Notes: generated from the sequence alone by a model not told the origin. A stretch of 64,000 nucleotides of DNA from Lysobacter auxotrophicus (GCF_027924565.1 NZ_AP027041.1:124001-188000); one strand, 5' to 3'; numbered from the stretch's first letter, positions 1 through 9,657 are shown. Program-made: numbers and translations.

Positions 1-552
1 AACCTGGACACCGCGCCGGAGTTCTACAACGAGATCATCCACACGCGCGAGATGCAGGACCGCCTGGACACGCTGTCGCACGTGCGCGATGCCGGCATGA
101 AGACCTGCTGCGGCGGCATCGTCGGCATGGGCGAGCGCCGCGACCAGCGCGCCGGCCTGCTGCAGACGCTGGCGAACCTGCCGGCGCATCCGGATTCGGT
201 GCCGATCAACCGGCTGGTGCAGGTCGAAGGCACGCCGCTGGCCGGCACCGAGCTGCTGGACCCCTTCGAATTTGTGCGCACCGTCGCAGTTGCGCGGATC
301 CTGATGCCGCGGTCGATGGTGCGCCTTTCGGCCGGTCGCGAATCGATGAGCGACGAGTTGCAGGCGCTGTGCTTCCTCGCGGGTGCGAATTCCATCTTCT
401 ACGGCGAGAAATTGCTGACGACCGGTAATCCCGACACCGAGCGCGATATGGCATTGTTCGACCGACTGGGCTTGCGTCCGATGCCCGTGGTCGAACAAGG
501 GGAGACCGTCCATGCCGACATCGTCGAAGCGGCGCACCACTGCGCTGCGTGA
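1..552 (+). CDS. bioB: Biotin synthase BioB, 3' part
   Basis: Radical-SAM enzyme that inserts sulfur into dethiobiotin in the last step of biotin synthesis. The reading frame is open from base 1, so the N-terminal part with the CxxxCxxC [4Fe-4S] motif lies outside the window. The visible part starts with the conserved NLDTAPEFY segment. It then shows [12 protein letters not shown], which carries the [2Fe-2S] cysteine equivalent to E. coli Cys188, and MVRLSAGR, which carries the arginine ligand equivalent to Arg260. The gene ends 18 bp before bioF in the same direction, so it heads the biotin operon seen here. The assignment is firm although the start is missing. Confidence 0.97.
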   Translation, partial: NLDTAPEFYNEIIHTREMQDRLDTLSHVRDAGMKTCCGGIVGMGERRDQRAGLLQTLANLPAHPDSVPINRLVQVEGTPLAGTELLDPFEFVRTVAVARILMPRSMVRLSAGRESMSDELQALCFLAGANSIFYGEKLLTTGNPDTERDMALFDRLGLRPMPVVEQGETVHADIVEAAHHCAA

Positions 553-570
553 TGGCCTGCCGGTGCAGCC

Positions 571-1790
<1,220 letters not shown>

Positions 1791-1794
<4 letters not shown>

Positions 1795-2195
1795 GCGGCG
1801 AGCGCGACCTCGCGCGCCTGCTCGCCACGCTGAACGTCACGGCGCGCGCGGGCGAGTTCGCCTTCGTCGCGCGTCCGGCGCCCGATCCGGCGCTCGCCGC
1901 GCACGCGCTCGCCATGGTCAACGAGGACGAGGGCATCACCTACGTGCTGCCGTGCGAGGTCGCCGACGCGCGCGGCCTGCCTTACGATTTCCGGGCCGCC
2001 TGGCTCACGCTGGGCGTGCATTCGGCGCTGGATGCGGTCGGCCTGACCGCCGCCTTCGCCTCCGCGCTGGCGCGGCGCGGCATCGCCTGCAACGTGCTCG
2101 CCGGTTTCCACCACGACCACCTGCTGGTGCCGGCCGACCGCCGCGACGACGCACTGGCGGTGCTGGCCGACCTCGCCCGGGACGGCGCCGCGTAG
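1791..2195 (+). CDS. ACT-domain protein embedded in the biotin operon
   Basis: A 134-residue protein of the ACT_3/ACT_7 type (formerly DUF2241). It is recognised from the [20 protein letters not shown] start, the conserved EGITYVLP segment and the FHHDHLLVP signature. ACT domains generally bind small ligands such as amino acids; no enzyme domain is present. Its ATG overlaps the bioF stop by 4 bp and bioH starts 37 bp downstream, so it is co-transcribed with biotin genes. A ligand-sensing role linked to biotin or alanine supply is conceivable, but nothing in the sequence proves it. Confidence 0.85.
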
Positions 2196-2232
2196 CACCA
2201 CGTTCCACCTTCATCCCCCATCGGCTGCACCC

Positions 2233-3006
2233 ATGTACATCGAAACGCGCGGGCAGGGTCCCGCGCTGGCACTGATCCACGGCTGGGCCATGCACGGCGG
2301 GTTGTTCGCGCCACTGGTCGAACGCCTGCAGGATCGCTACACGCTCCACCTCGTCGACCTGCCCGGCCACGGCCGCGCGCGCGACGACGCCACGCCGCTG
2401 TCGCCCGAAGCGCTCGCGCCGCAGCTGGTCGCCCGCGTGCCGGACGCCGTGTGGCTCGGCTGGTCGCTCGGCGGACAGTTCGCGCTGCGTGCCGCGCTGG
2501 ATTTCCCAGAGGAAGTGCGCGGCCTGGTGATGATCGCCTCCTCGCCGCGCTTCGTGACCGACGAGGGCTGGCCGCACGGCGTGAAGCCGAGCCTGTTCCG
2601 CGATTTCGGCGAGGCGCTCGGACGCGATTTCCGCGGGACGCTGGAAGGCTTCCTCGCGCTGGAAGCCCTGGGTTCCAGTTACGCGCAGGACGAGCTGCGC
2701 AGCCTGAAGGCGCAGGCGTTCGAACGCGGCGAACCGGCGCCGCGGGCCTTGCAGGACGGCCTGGTGCTGCTCGACCGGCTCGACCTGCGCGACGAATTGC
2801 CGCAACTGCGCGTGCCGAGCCTGTGGATCTCGGGGCGTCGCGACCGCCTGATTCCCGCCGGCGCGATGCCCGCGGCTGCGGCGATGACGCCGAACGCGCG
2901 CAGCGTCGTGATCGGCAACGCGGGCCACGCGCCCTTCCTGGGCGCGGCCGATGAAGTGGCGGGCGAGATCGACGCGTTCATGCGTGCGGTGACCGCGCCG
3001 GCGTGA
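2233..3006 (+). CDS. bioH: Pimeloyl-ACP methyl ester carboxylesterase BioH
   Basis: Alpha/beta hydrolase that removes the methyl group from pimeloyl-ACP methyl ester and so ends chain building by BioC and the fatty-acid machinery. The 257-residue protein has the BioH-type oxyanion segment LIHGWAMHGG, the nucleophile elbow GWSLGG with Ser78, Asp204 in SGRRDRLIP and His232 in GNAGHAPF. No signal peptide is present, as expected for a cytoplasmic enzyme. It lies between the ACT-domain gene and bioC. Length matches E. coli BioH (256 aa). Confidence 0.94.
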   Translation: MYIETRGQGPALALIHGWAMHGGLFAPLVERLQDRYTLHLVDLPGHGRARDDATPLSPEALAPQLVARVPDAVWLGWSLGGQFALRAALDFPEEVRGLVMIASSPRFVTDEGWPHGVKPSLFRDFGEALGRDFRGTLEGFLALEALGSSYAQDELRSLKAQAFERGEPAPRALQDGLVLLDRLDLRDELPQLRVPSLWISGRRDRLIPAGAMPAAAAMTPNARSVVIGNAGHAPFLGAADEVAGEIDAFMRAVTAPA

Positions 3007-3119
3007 GGCGCTTTCGGGAGGCTGCGGATGGTGTGTTCCTCCGCCGCTCTCGCCACGCGCCGCCCGACGCGACACCATCCCCACCCGCCCTCCCGTGAAG
3101 GGGAGGCAGACATGCAGAC

Positions 3120-4040
3120 ATGACCGACACCTTCGACCACCGCCAGGTCCGCCGCGCGTTCTCGCGCGCCGCACACCACTACGACGATGCCTCCGCGCTG
3201 CAGCGCGAAGTGGCCTCGCGCCTGATGGAACAGCTCGATTACCTCGACGATCCGGCGCTGAACCGCGCGCCGCCGCAGCTCGTCGTCGATGTCGGCTGCG
3301 GACCCGGGCACGCGGCCGCCGCGATGCAGAAGCGCTGGCCGAAGGCGCACGTGGTCGGCATCGACCTCGCCCAGCCGATGCTGCGCGAAGCGCGCGGACA
3401 CGCCGGCGGCTGGCTGCCTTCGTTCCTGCCCGGCGTCGCGCGCCGGCCGGACTGGCTGTGCGCCGACGCGCGCGCGCTGCCGCTGCGCGATGCGAGCGTC
3501 GACATCCTGTTCTCGAACCTGTGCCTGCAATGGATCGAGGACCTGCCGGCGGTGTTCGCCGGCTTCCGTCGCGTGCTCAAGCCCGATGGCCTGCTGCTGG
3601 TGTCGACCTTCGGCCCGGACACGCTGCACGAACTGCGCGATGCGTTCGCGCAGGCCGACAACGCGCCGCACGTGAGCCCGTTCGCGTCGATCGCGCAGTT
3701 CGGCGATGCGCTCATCGCGGCGGGCTTCAAGAATCCCGTGCTGGATCGCGACGAGTTCGTGCTCGGCCACGACGATCTGACAAGCCTGATGCGCGAGCTG
3801 CGCACGCTCGGCGCGACCAATGCCATGCACGATCGTCGACGCAGCCTCACCGGGCGTTCGCGTTTCGCGCGCGCCGCGCAGGCGTACGAGCCCTGGCGTC
3901 GCGACGGTCGCCTGCCGGCGACGTGGGAAGTGATCTACGCGCACGCATGGGGTCCGCAGCCGGGCACGCCGATCCGCGTTGGCGGTGTCGACGAAGTGCG
4001 CGTGCCGGCGAGCGGCATCCCGGTGCGGAAGCGCTCGTGA
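3120..4040 (+). CDS. bioC: Malonyl-ACP O-methyltransferase BioC
   Basis: SAM-dependent methyltransferase that caps malonyl-ACP so that it can prime pimelate synthesis. The 306-residue protein starts DTFDHRQVRRAFSRAAHHYD, the usual BioC N-terminus, followed by the SAM-binding loop VVDVGCGPGHAA near residue 60 and the FSNLCLQW segment near residue 132. It is longer than E. coli BioC (251 aa), with an extra C-terminal tail after the LMRELRTLGATN motif. A 113-bp gap separates it from bioH with no clear promoter or terminator. Its stop overlaps the GTG start of the next gene. Confidence 0.94.
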   Translation: MTDTFDHRQVRRAFSRAAHHYDDASALQREVASRLMEQLDYLDDPALNRAPPQLVVDVGCGPGHAAAAMQKRWPKAHVVGIDLAQPMLREARGHAGGWLPSFLPGVARRPDWLCADARALPLRDASVDILFSNLCLQWIEDLPAVFAGFRRVLKPDGLLLVSTFGPDTLHELRDAFAQADNAPHVSPFASIAQFGDALIAAGFKNPVLDRDEFVLGHDDLTSLMRELRTLGATNAMHDRRRSLTGRSRFARAAQAYEPWRRDGRLPATWEVIYAHAWGPQPGTPIRVGGVDEVRVPASGIPVRKRS

Positions 4041-5029
4041 AGGCGCGCAGCACGGCGCTGGCAGCGGTCGCCATCGCGCTGGCGTCGGCGTTCTTCTTCA
4101 CCTGCACCTACGTGCTCAATCGCGCGGCCGCGACGGAAGGCGGCTACTGGGCGTGGACGGCGTGCCTGCGTTACCTCATCACCCTGCCGCTGTTGCTGCC
4201 GGTGATGCCGTGGCAGGGCGGCGTCGCGCCCGTGTGGCGGGCGATCCGCGCGCGTCCCGGCCCGTGGCTGCTGTGGAGCGGCATCGGCTTCGTGCTGTTC
4301 TATCTGTGCCTGAGCTATGCCGCGTCGAGCGGCCCGTCGTGGCTGATCGCCGGCACGTTCCAGCTCACCGTCATCGCCGGCATGCTGTGCGCGCCGTTCC
4401 TCTATCGCGACGAACGCCGCCGCGTGCCGTTGCCGGCGCTCGCGACGGGCCTGCTGGTGGTCGCCGGCGTGTTGCTGCTGCAGTTCGGACACGGCGGCGG
4501 CTCGCTCGATCGCGACGGCTGGATCGCGCTGGTGCTGGTGGCGATCTCGGCGTTCGCCTATCCGCTGGGCAATCGCGGCCTGCTGCTGCACCTGGAGCGC
4601 AGCGGCGTCGAACTCAACGCGACGCAGCGCGTGTTCGGCATGACCCTGGCCAGCCAGCCGATGTGGTGGGCGGTCGCGGCGGTCACGCTGGCGCAGGTCG
4701 GCCCGCCGCCGATGGGGCAGGTGACCTTCGCGGCCGGCGTGGCGCTGGGCGCGGGCGTGATCGCGACGGTGCTGTTCTTCCAGGCCACCGGCATGGTGCG
4801 TAACAACCCGACCGCGCTCGCCGCCACCGAGGCGATGCAGGCGGCGGAAATCCTGTTCGCGACACTGATCGGCGTGCTGTGGCTCGGCGAAGCGTGGCCG
4901 CAGGGCCGCGCGCTGGCAGGCGCGGTGCTGGTGGTGATCGGGATCGTGGTGTTCAGCGTGGTCGCGGCGCGGGCAAGTGCGGGGGATGCGCGGGCGGTGG
5001 ATGAGGTGTCGGGGGATCGGGGGGCGTGA
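4037..5029 (+). CDS. DMT-superfamily exporter (multidrug resistance efflux transporter family)
   Basis: Inner-membrane protein of 330 residues with about ten hydrophobic segments in two repeats, as in EamA-like drug/metabolite transporters. The second half (SAFAYPLGNRG..., FFQATGMVRNN..., AAEILFATLIGVLWLGEAWP) fits the putative multidrug resistance efflux subfamily (Pfam Multi_Drug_Res). The GTG start overlaps the bioC stop in a GTGA junction; the frame is open further upstream but that part is antisense-like shadow of bioC. Substrate is unknown. Its place in the biotin operon would allow export of a pathway intermediate, but this is only a guess from context. Confidence 0.85.
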   Translation: MKARSTALAAVAIALASAFFFTCTYVLNRAAATEGGYWAWTACLRYLITLPLLLPVMPWQGGVAPVWRAIRARPGPWLLWSGIGFVLFYLCLSYAASSGPSWLIAGTFQLTVIAGMLCAPFLYRDERRRVPLPALATGLLVVAGVLLLQFGHGGGSLDRDGWIALVLVAISAFAYPLGNRGLLLHLERSGVELNATQRVFGMTLASQPMWWAVAAVTLAQVGPPPMGQVTFAAGVALGAGVIATVLFFQATGMVRNNPTALAATEAMQAAEILFATLIGVLWLGEAWPQGRALAGAVLVVIGIVVFSVVAARASAGDARAVDEVSGDRGA

Positions 5030-5062
5030 TGGGTTCGGGGCACGCGTTGGACGTCAGGTGAC

Positions 5063-5160
5063 ATTCGCCATTCGCCATTCGCCATTCGTGAATCGGGAAT
5101 CGGGAATCGGGAATCGGGTATGCGGGTATGCGGGTATGCGGGATGCGGGATGCGGGATGC
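5063..5160. repeat. Heptad tandem repeats with drifting unit
   Basis: Consecutive 7-bp units change along the array: ATTCGCC three times, then GAATCGG four times, then GTATGCG three times, then GGATGCG about three times. The 7-bp register is kept while the unit drifts. Arrays of this type are known from intergenic regions of Xanthomonadaceae. A second, inverted set occurs at 41215-41323. Confidence 0.9.
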
Positions 5161-5238
5161 GTCCCGTCTCACGCGCCGCGTGTCGCGTGTCACGCGCTGA
5201 AGCATGACGTCTGATCGCGGTTGAGGCGCGCGCTCACG

Positions 5239-5270
5239 CGTCATCCCGGCGAAGGCCGGGACCCAGGCCC
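5239..5270. repeat. REP-like palindrome, family A
   Basis: Copy of the dispersed element with core CGTCATCCCGGCGAAGGCC followed by GGGACCCAGGCCCG. The CCCGGC/GCCGGG halves form a short hairpin. Further copies lie at 5310, 5414, 14978-15340 and 17269-17395. Confidence 0.9.
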
Positions 5271-5309
5271 GTAACGCTCGGGCACTCTCATGGCGGCAAA
5301 CCACCCCAC

Positions 5310-5338
5310 CGTCATTCCAGCGAAAGCTGGAACCCATT
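5310..5338. repeat. REP-like palindrome, family A variant
   Basis: Variant with core CGTCATTCCAGCGAAAGCTGG followed by AACCCA. The compensatory CCAGC/GCTGG stem shows that the hairpin, not the exact sequence, is conserved relative to the CCCGGC/GCCGGG copies. Confidence 0.85.
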
Positions 5339-5413
5339 TTGATGTTGCTCTTGATGTTGATGGTTGCTGTTGCCTGCTCGTGCTCCTGCTTTGCCGCTTC
5401 GCTCCCGCCCTTG

Positions 5414-5446
5414 ATCGGCATCCCCGCGAAGGCGGGGATCCAGGGA
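5414..5446. repeat. REP-like palindrome, family A, diverged copy
   Basis: Diverged copy with ATCCCCGCGAAGGCGGGGAT and CCAGG. The stem is CCCCGC/GCGGGG, a third version of the same hairpin. Confidence 0.8.
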
Positions 5447-5522
5447 CTTTTCACGCTTTCACGCAAGCGGATCAAAAGAAGAATCACCCGCCAAGCTTCC
5501 GAGCGCCTGCGGCGCTCGGGTC

Positions 5523-5550
5523 ACTTTTCTTTGCTTGCCCAAAGAAAAGT
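5523..5550. repeat. Perfect 11-bp inverted repeat in an A/T-rich patch
   Basis: ACTTTTCTTTG and its exact reverse complement CAAAGAAAAGT are separated by six bases (CTTGCC). It is followed by AACCAAAAGAAAGGG. The patch is clearly more A/T-rich than the flanks. No T-run follows directly, so it is not a standard terminator; its role is unknown. Confidence 0.75.
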
Positions 5551-5698
5551 AACCAAAAGAAAGGGCAGCCCCCCGACAAATCAATCCCACGACCGGACAG
5601 AGCAAGGGCGCGTTCGCGATTCGCCATCCATGGCTCAGCGCTCACCGCCGCACATCCATGTGCGGCGCCCGTTGGGGCTAGGGACCTGAAGTGCTGTT

Positions 5699-5756
5699 CA
5701 ACAGCAACAGCAACAGCAGCAACAACAGCAACGGCAATGGCAACGCAACAGCAAAG
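5699..5756. repeat. CAACAG-type simple repeat
   Basis: Imperfect tandem run of CAACAG and CAACGG/CAATGG hexamers. It is not inside a supported coding frame. Possible slippage product. Confidence 0.8.
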
Positions 5757-5762
5757 CGTCGC

Positions 5763-5848
5763 TTTTGTAGCCCGGGTAAGCGCAGCGCACCCGGGGACGC
5801 GATCGCCGCCCCAACCCGGGTGCGCTTCGCTTACCCGGGCTACAAGAG
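5763..5848. repeat. REP-like inverted pair, family B
   Basis: Left arm 5763-5795 contains TTTTGTAGCCCGGGTAAGCG and CAGCGCACCCGGG. Right arm 5814-5847 is its near-exact inverse (CCCGGGTGCGCTTCGC, TTACCCGGGCTACAA). The two arms are separated by about 18 bp, a BIME-like arrangement. A related pair lies at 42493-42558. Confidence 0.9.
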
Positions 5849-6090
5849 CCGCCGCTCCCGCTCTTGATCATCATCCTCGCGAAGGCGGGACGTTCCACGC
5901 TTTCACGCCAGCCCTCCAGGAGGAGAGCCACGCGGGTGTGCGATCGCGTACGCCACAACAATCGCAACGCCGATACGTCAGCGACAGTTAGAAGTCGTCG
6001 TACACAAGGCGCCGAAAGCCGCCTACACAGCGAAATCTCATTCAGCCGCCGCGCCCTACGATCGGCCAATCGCACACGGCGTCGCACGAC

Positions 6091-6702
6091 ATGACCAGGA
6101 CTTCGCTCGCTCTCGCCGCTTCCCTGATGCTGGCCGGCAGCGTCGCGCCCGCGGCCGCGCAGGAGACCGGCGGGTGGAGTTTCGATCCCGATGCATTCGA
6201 TCCGGGTGCGCTCGTCGCCGACGGTCGGGAGCTGCTGATGCGCGCTCCCGATGCGAGCGTCGACGGGCTCTTCCAGGCGGTGCACGAAAGCGCACGGACG
6301 CCGCAGGACGCCCGCGCGCTGTGTGCGCTGTTCGATCCCGACGCTCCGCGCAGTCTCGACGGCTACAACCGCATCGCCTCGCAACTCACGCAACAAAGCC
6401 GCGTCCGCTTCGCCGACGCCGCGACCGGTTTCTTCCTCGCCGCCGCGCAAAGCCCGCGTCAACCTTATGACGCTAATGTGGCGACGCAGGCGCTGAAGGC
6501 CGCCGGCGTTCGCGCGGCGCTGCTCAACGACGGATTCCTCGCCGGCCTCAACGGCAACGACCACGACGCGCGTTGCCGGTCGGTCGGTTGGCTGATCGAT
6601 GCGATGGCGTCGCGACCCGTCGCCGAGCGCGCATCGGTGATGCGGCTGCTGCTGAGCCAGGGCATCGATTACCTCGCGCCCGGCGCGCGCGCCCCGCGCT
6701 GA
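6091..6702 (+). CDS. Secreted protein of unknown function
   Basis: A 203-residue protein that starts with a clear Sec signal peptide (charged MTRTS, hydrophobic LALAASLMLAGSVA, cleavage after PAAAQ region near residue 24). The mature part is alpha-helical in character and has two cysteines (in RALCALFD and DARCRSVG), which could form a disulfide. No family was recognised. It follows the repeat-rich gap and ends 8 bp before the stop of the convergent glycosyltransferase gene. It is probably periplasmic. No function is offered. Confidence 0.7.
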   Translation: MTRTSLALAASLMLAGSVAPAAAQETGGWSFDPDAFDPGALVADGRELLMRAPDASVDGLFQAVHESARTPQDARALCALFDPDAPRSLDGYNRIASQLTQQSRVRFADAATGFFLAAAQSPRQPYDANVATQALKAAGVRAALLNDGFLAGLNGNDHDARCRSVGWLIDAMASRPVAERASVMRLLLSQGIDYLAPGARAPR

Positions 6703-6709
6703 GGCGGGG

Positions 6710-8194
6710 TCAGGACTCCGGTTCGACCCGGAACAGCACGCGCCGTTCGAACGGCGTTCCCAGCACGATCGCGCGGTAGCCATAGCCCTCGATGCGCGCG
6801 CGCACGACGGGCCAGTCGCTGAGCTTCGCAACCCACACCACGCCGTGTTCGTGCTCGCCCAGTTCGACGGCGAGCGGTTCGTCGTATTCGGGGTTGAAAC
6901 GCGATCCCTGCAGCGTATCGAGCGAGATCTTCTCGATCTCTGTGCCCCGGCCGAGTTCCAGGTGCAGTCCGTAACGCGCCATGTCCTCGACGAAGACGAT
7001 CTCGTGTACCGGTCCGGGCGCGCGTTCGAAGATCGCGTGCGCCCACGCTTCGGCGTTCTTGTGCGTCGGCCAGTAGGCCGTTGCCGCTTTCGCGATCACA
7101 AGCAACACCGCCCACGCGAGCAGCTTCGGCCACGCGGGCAGGGCGCGCCCTTCGCGCGAGCGCTGCAAGGCGACGATCACCGCGATCGGCACGAACACCG
7201 GCAGCAGGTACAACGGCATGCGCGAACGCGCGATGCAGAACACCACCAGCGGCAACAGCAGCCATAGCGCGAGGAACACCCAGTGCGCGTCGCGCTGGCG
7301 ACGCTGCGGATCGCGCCACCACGGCCGCACCATCGCAGGCAGCCCGCGCGCCCAGCGCCACAGCGCCGGCGTCCACGGCAACGTCCCGACGATCAGTGTG
7401 GGCACGTAGATCTCGATCCAGCCGTACCACTCGGCGTGCCGGCCGAACTCGTTCGTGGTCACGCGGTTGACCATCTCGTCGCCGACGAAATACGAGAACA
7501 GCCCGGGATTGCCGTGGAATACTGCCAAATACCACGGCAACGCGAGCAGGGCGAACAACACCAGCCCCGACCACTGCAGCACGCGATGTTCGCGTCGCCC
7601 GGGCATCAGGTAATCGAACAACAGCACGACCGGCAGCGGGAACAACCCGGCCGGTCCTTTCGTCACGAACGCCGCCGCCAGCGCGATCCACATCAGCGCG
7701 ATCCACTTTCGCGGATGCCGCGTCGTCGAGAAGCGCGCTTCGACGAACGCCCACATCGCCAACGCGATGCATGCGCTGAGCAGGAAGTCGGTGGTGATCA
7801 GCTGCGAGGCGCCGAAGGGAAGCAGCATCGTCGCGTAGGCGATGGCCGCGGCCTGCTGCGAACCGGGCGACAGCCGCGCCGCGATACGCCACGACAGCCA
7901 CACGCACAGCAGGTACGACAGCGCGATCGGCAGCCGCGCGGCCCAGGTGTTGGTACCGAAGACCAGGATGCTGGAGGCGATGGCCCAATACGTCAGCGGC
8001 GGCTTGGTCCAGTGGCCGACTTCGTCGTTGCGGCGCGGATTGAGCCAGTCGCCGCTGTCGAGCATGTTGAGCGCGACGTTGGTGTAGCGGCCCTCATCCG
8101 GGTCCCAGATGCCGCGCGAACCCAGGAACGCGAGCGCCAGCGCCACCGCGAAGGCGGCGGTCCACAGCGCGGGCGATCGAAGGAGTTGGCGCAT
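6710..8194 (-). CDS. GT-C membrane glycosyltransferase (ArnT/PMT-like)
   Basis: A 494-residue integral membrane protein. A first transmembrane segment is followed by WDPDEGRY at residues 30-37, the acidic motif in the first periplasmic loop of ArnT/PMT-type enzymes, and by GHWTKPPLTYW near residue 61. About ten further hydrophobic segments follow and a soluble C-terminal region after residue 380. Such enzymes move sugars from polyprenyl-phosphate carriers onto lipid A, proteins or glycans on the periplasmic side. Acceptor and donor cannot be read from the sequence. Neighbours give no pathway clue. Confidence 0.85.
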   Translation of the reverse strand: MRQLLRSPALWTAAFAVALALAFLGSRGIWDPDEGRYTNVALNMLDSGDWLNPRRNDEVGHWTKPPLTYWAIASSILVFGTNTWAARLPIALSYLLCVWLSWRIAARLSPGSQQAAAIAYATMLLPFGASQLITTDFLLSACIALAMWAFVEARFSTTRHPRKWIALMWIALAAAFVTKGPAGLFPLPVVLLFDYLMPGRREHRVLQWSGLVLFALLALPWYLAVFHGNPGLFSYFVGDEMVNRVTTNEFGRHAEWYGWIEIYVPTLIVGTLPWTPALWRWARGLPAMVRPWWRDPQRRQRDAHWVFLALWLLLPLVVFCIARSRMPLYLLPVFVPIAVIVALQRSREGRALPAWPKLLAWAVLLVIAKAATAYWPTHKNAEAWAHAIFERAPGPVHEIVFVEDMARYGLHLELGRGTEIEKISLDTLQGSRFNPEYDEPLAVELGEHEHGVVWVAKLSDWPVVRARIEGYGYRAIVLGTPFERRVLFRVEPES

Positions 8195-8279
8195 GACCCG
8201 CCCCGAAGTGGACCGGCGCCATGCTAGCGGCGCAGCTGTCGGCGGGGTGTCGGAAAGGGGGGCTTCCGCGTTTCCCGCC

Positions 8280-8705
8280 TTACCGGACCTGCGCGATCCA
8301 GTCCTCGAGGTTGTAGTAATTGGTCACGCGATGGATGCGGCCGTCGCGCAGCTCGAAGAATGCGCCGCCCGGCAGCACGTACTTCTGCCCGCGCGCGGCG
8401 GGAAGCCCGGTGTCGTCGGCGAGGTATTCGCCATGCACGATGTACTCGGCCGCCGCGCGCGCACCATCGGGCGACACCATCACCACGATGTCGTGCAGCT
8501 GCTCGCGATAGCTGCGATGCATGCGCTGCAGGAACGCCGAAAACGCCTCGCGGCCGGTTTCGCGCGGGCCCTGGTTGAGATCGTGCACCACCTGGTCGCC
8601 GAGCAGCGCGAGCATGCCGTCCCAGTCGCCGCGATTGAATGCGGCGTAGTAGGCCAGGATCAGTTCCGTGGCGCGGTCGTTGGTGCGGGTGCCGTCGATC
8701 TTCAT
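8280..8705 (-). CDS. NTF2-like / ketosteroid-isomerase-related protein
   Basis: A 141-residue single-domain protein with the NTF2/SnoaL-like pattern: ELILAYYAAFNRGDWDGMLALL at the start, then VVHDLNQGPRETGREAF, and FFELRDGRIHRVTNYYNLEDW at the end. I chose the start at 8705 because CAAGGA precedes it at good spacing. Earlier in-frame ATGs at 8756 and 8798 would add a proline-rich leader with weaker ribosome-binding sites. It lies 116 bp downstream of the ACT/V4R-like gene in the same direction and may be co-transcribed. Function is not assignable; the fold hosts isomerases, dehydratases and non-catalytic binding proteins. Confidence 0.8.
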   Translation of the reverse strand: MKIDGTRTNDRATELILAYYAAFNRGDWDGMLALLGDQVVHDLNQGPRETGREAFSAFLQRMHRSYREQLHDIVVMVSPDGARAAAEYIVHGEYLADDTGLPAARGQKYVLPGGAFFELRDGRIHRVTNYYNLEDWIAQVR

Positions 8706-8821
8706 CGCGAGTCCTTGCGGTACCACAGGCGCCGGCGGGGGCGGCGGGACCGTCATGATAGCCGGCGCCTCCGCGGGGCCGACCGTGACGTTCGCCATAA
8801 ACCGCGCGCACCGCGCGGCCT

Positions 8822-9586
8822 TCACGTCGCCTGCACGCTCCGCTGGAATTCGAACACGCAGGTCTGCGCGCCTTCGTTGCGACAGCGCGTTTCCACCGCG
8901 CGCGGTGCGTCCGGTCCGTGCGCGCCACCGAGCAGCCCGCCGAGCATGCCGCGCAGGAAATGGCAGCACGCGCCGCGATCGCCGCGATGGCAGAACGGGC
9001 TGTCGCTGACGTGCAGCGCCTCGCCCTGCAGCTGCGCCTGCACGATCTGCCGCATTGCCGGCAACGCGACGCGACGCACGGCATCGCACGTCGTCGGCGT
9101 CTGGACCGCGGCGAAATCGCGCGCCTGCACCCACGCGCCGATGCGCTGGCCGAGGTCGAGCAACGCCAGTTCGCGATGTTCGTCGGGCAGCTCGCGTTCC
9201 AGTTCGAGCAGCGGCACGAAGATGTTCGGGTACTCGCGCGTGAGATGCGGCACGAGCGCGTCGATCCGGCGCGAATCGGCCGCGCACGGCGGCGTCGCGG
9301 CGCAGCGATGGGGCGGCGTCGGCGACGGCGTTGCCGGGTCGGGCATCGCCTCATGCGGCCGCGTGGCTTCGAAGCTCGACACCAGCGGGTGCGTCGCGAC
9401 GCATTCTTCCAATGTCGCCAGGTTCTGCTGCGGGCCGCGCACCAGCATGGTCAGCACGACGCCGTCCTCGCCGCCGGCCATGCGTTGCCGCAGCAGGGCG
9501 AAGCCATGGGCGATCACCAGCTGGCCGAGCGTGAGCAGCAGGCCTTCGCGCCGGTCGGAGACCACGCGGAACTCGACATCCACCAT
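8822..9586 (-). CDS. ACT plus V4R-like cysteine-rich protein
   Basis: A 254-residue protein with two parts. Residues 1-75 look like an ACT-type sensor (VVSDRREGLLLTLGQLV, TMLVRGPQQNLATLEE). After a proline-rich linker, residues 105-254 look like a V4R/4-vinyl-reductase-type domain: a GLLGG segment near residue 217 and a C-terminal C235-x7-C243 pair before VFEF. Extra cysteines lie at 199, 207 and 208 beside a histidine. V4R domains bind small molecules or metals in other proteins; here the cysteine set suggests metal or redox binding. Domain names rest on pattern similarity only. Confidence 0.65.
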   Translation of the reverse strand: MVDVEFRVVSDRREGLLLTLGQLVIAHGFALLRQRMAGGEDGVVLTMLVRGPQQNLATLEECVATHPLVSSFEATRPHEAMPDPATPSPTPPHRCAATPPCAADSRRIDALVPHLTREYPNIFVPLLELERELPDEHRELALLDLGQRIGAWVQARDFAAVQTPTTCDAVRRVALPAMRQIVQAQLQGEALHVSDSPFCHRGDRGACCHFLRGMLGGLLGGAHGPDAPRAVETRCRNEGAQTCVFEFQRSVQAT

Positions 9587-9637
9587 CCGCCACCCCCCGT
9601 GGCCCGATCACTGCGGCGTGGCGCGGGCGGGTGACGA

Positions 9638-9657
9638 CGCCGGATCCCCATCCGGCG
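9638..9657. other. Perfect 8-bp hairpin with CCCC loop
   Basis: CGCCGGAT, loop CCCC, ATCCGGCG, in the gap between the dehydratase stop and the start of the ACT/V4R-like gene. No T-run follows on either strand. It may be a weak transcript end or an operator; nothing else recognisable occurs in this 212-bp gap. Confidence 0.45.

Larger units (their letters stand above)
5030..6090. other. Repeat-filled intergenic region
   Basis: About 1.06 kb with no credible gene. It holds the heptad array, three REP-like palindromes, an 11-bp perfect inverted repeat, a CAACAG-type simple repeat and an inverted repeat pair, each listed separately. The stretch of about 5570-5700 between them shows nothing recognisable. 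It separates the biotin operon from a gene set of different orientation. Confidence 0.8.

Noticed and set aside
5290-5991. Open frame of 233 codons in the repeat region, plus strand
   Set aside because: It runs through three REP copies, the simple repeat and an inverted pair, has no ribosome-binding site, and shows repeat-encoded peptides only.
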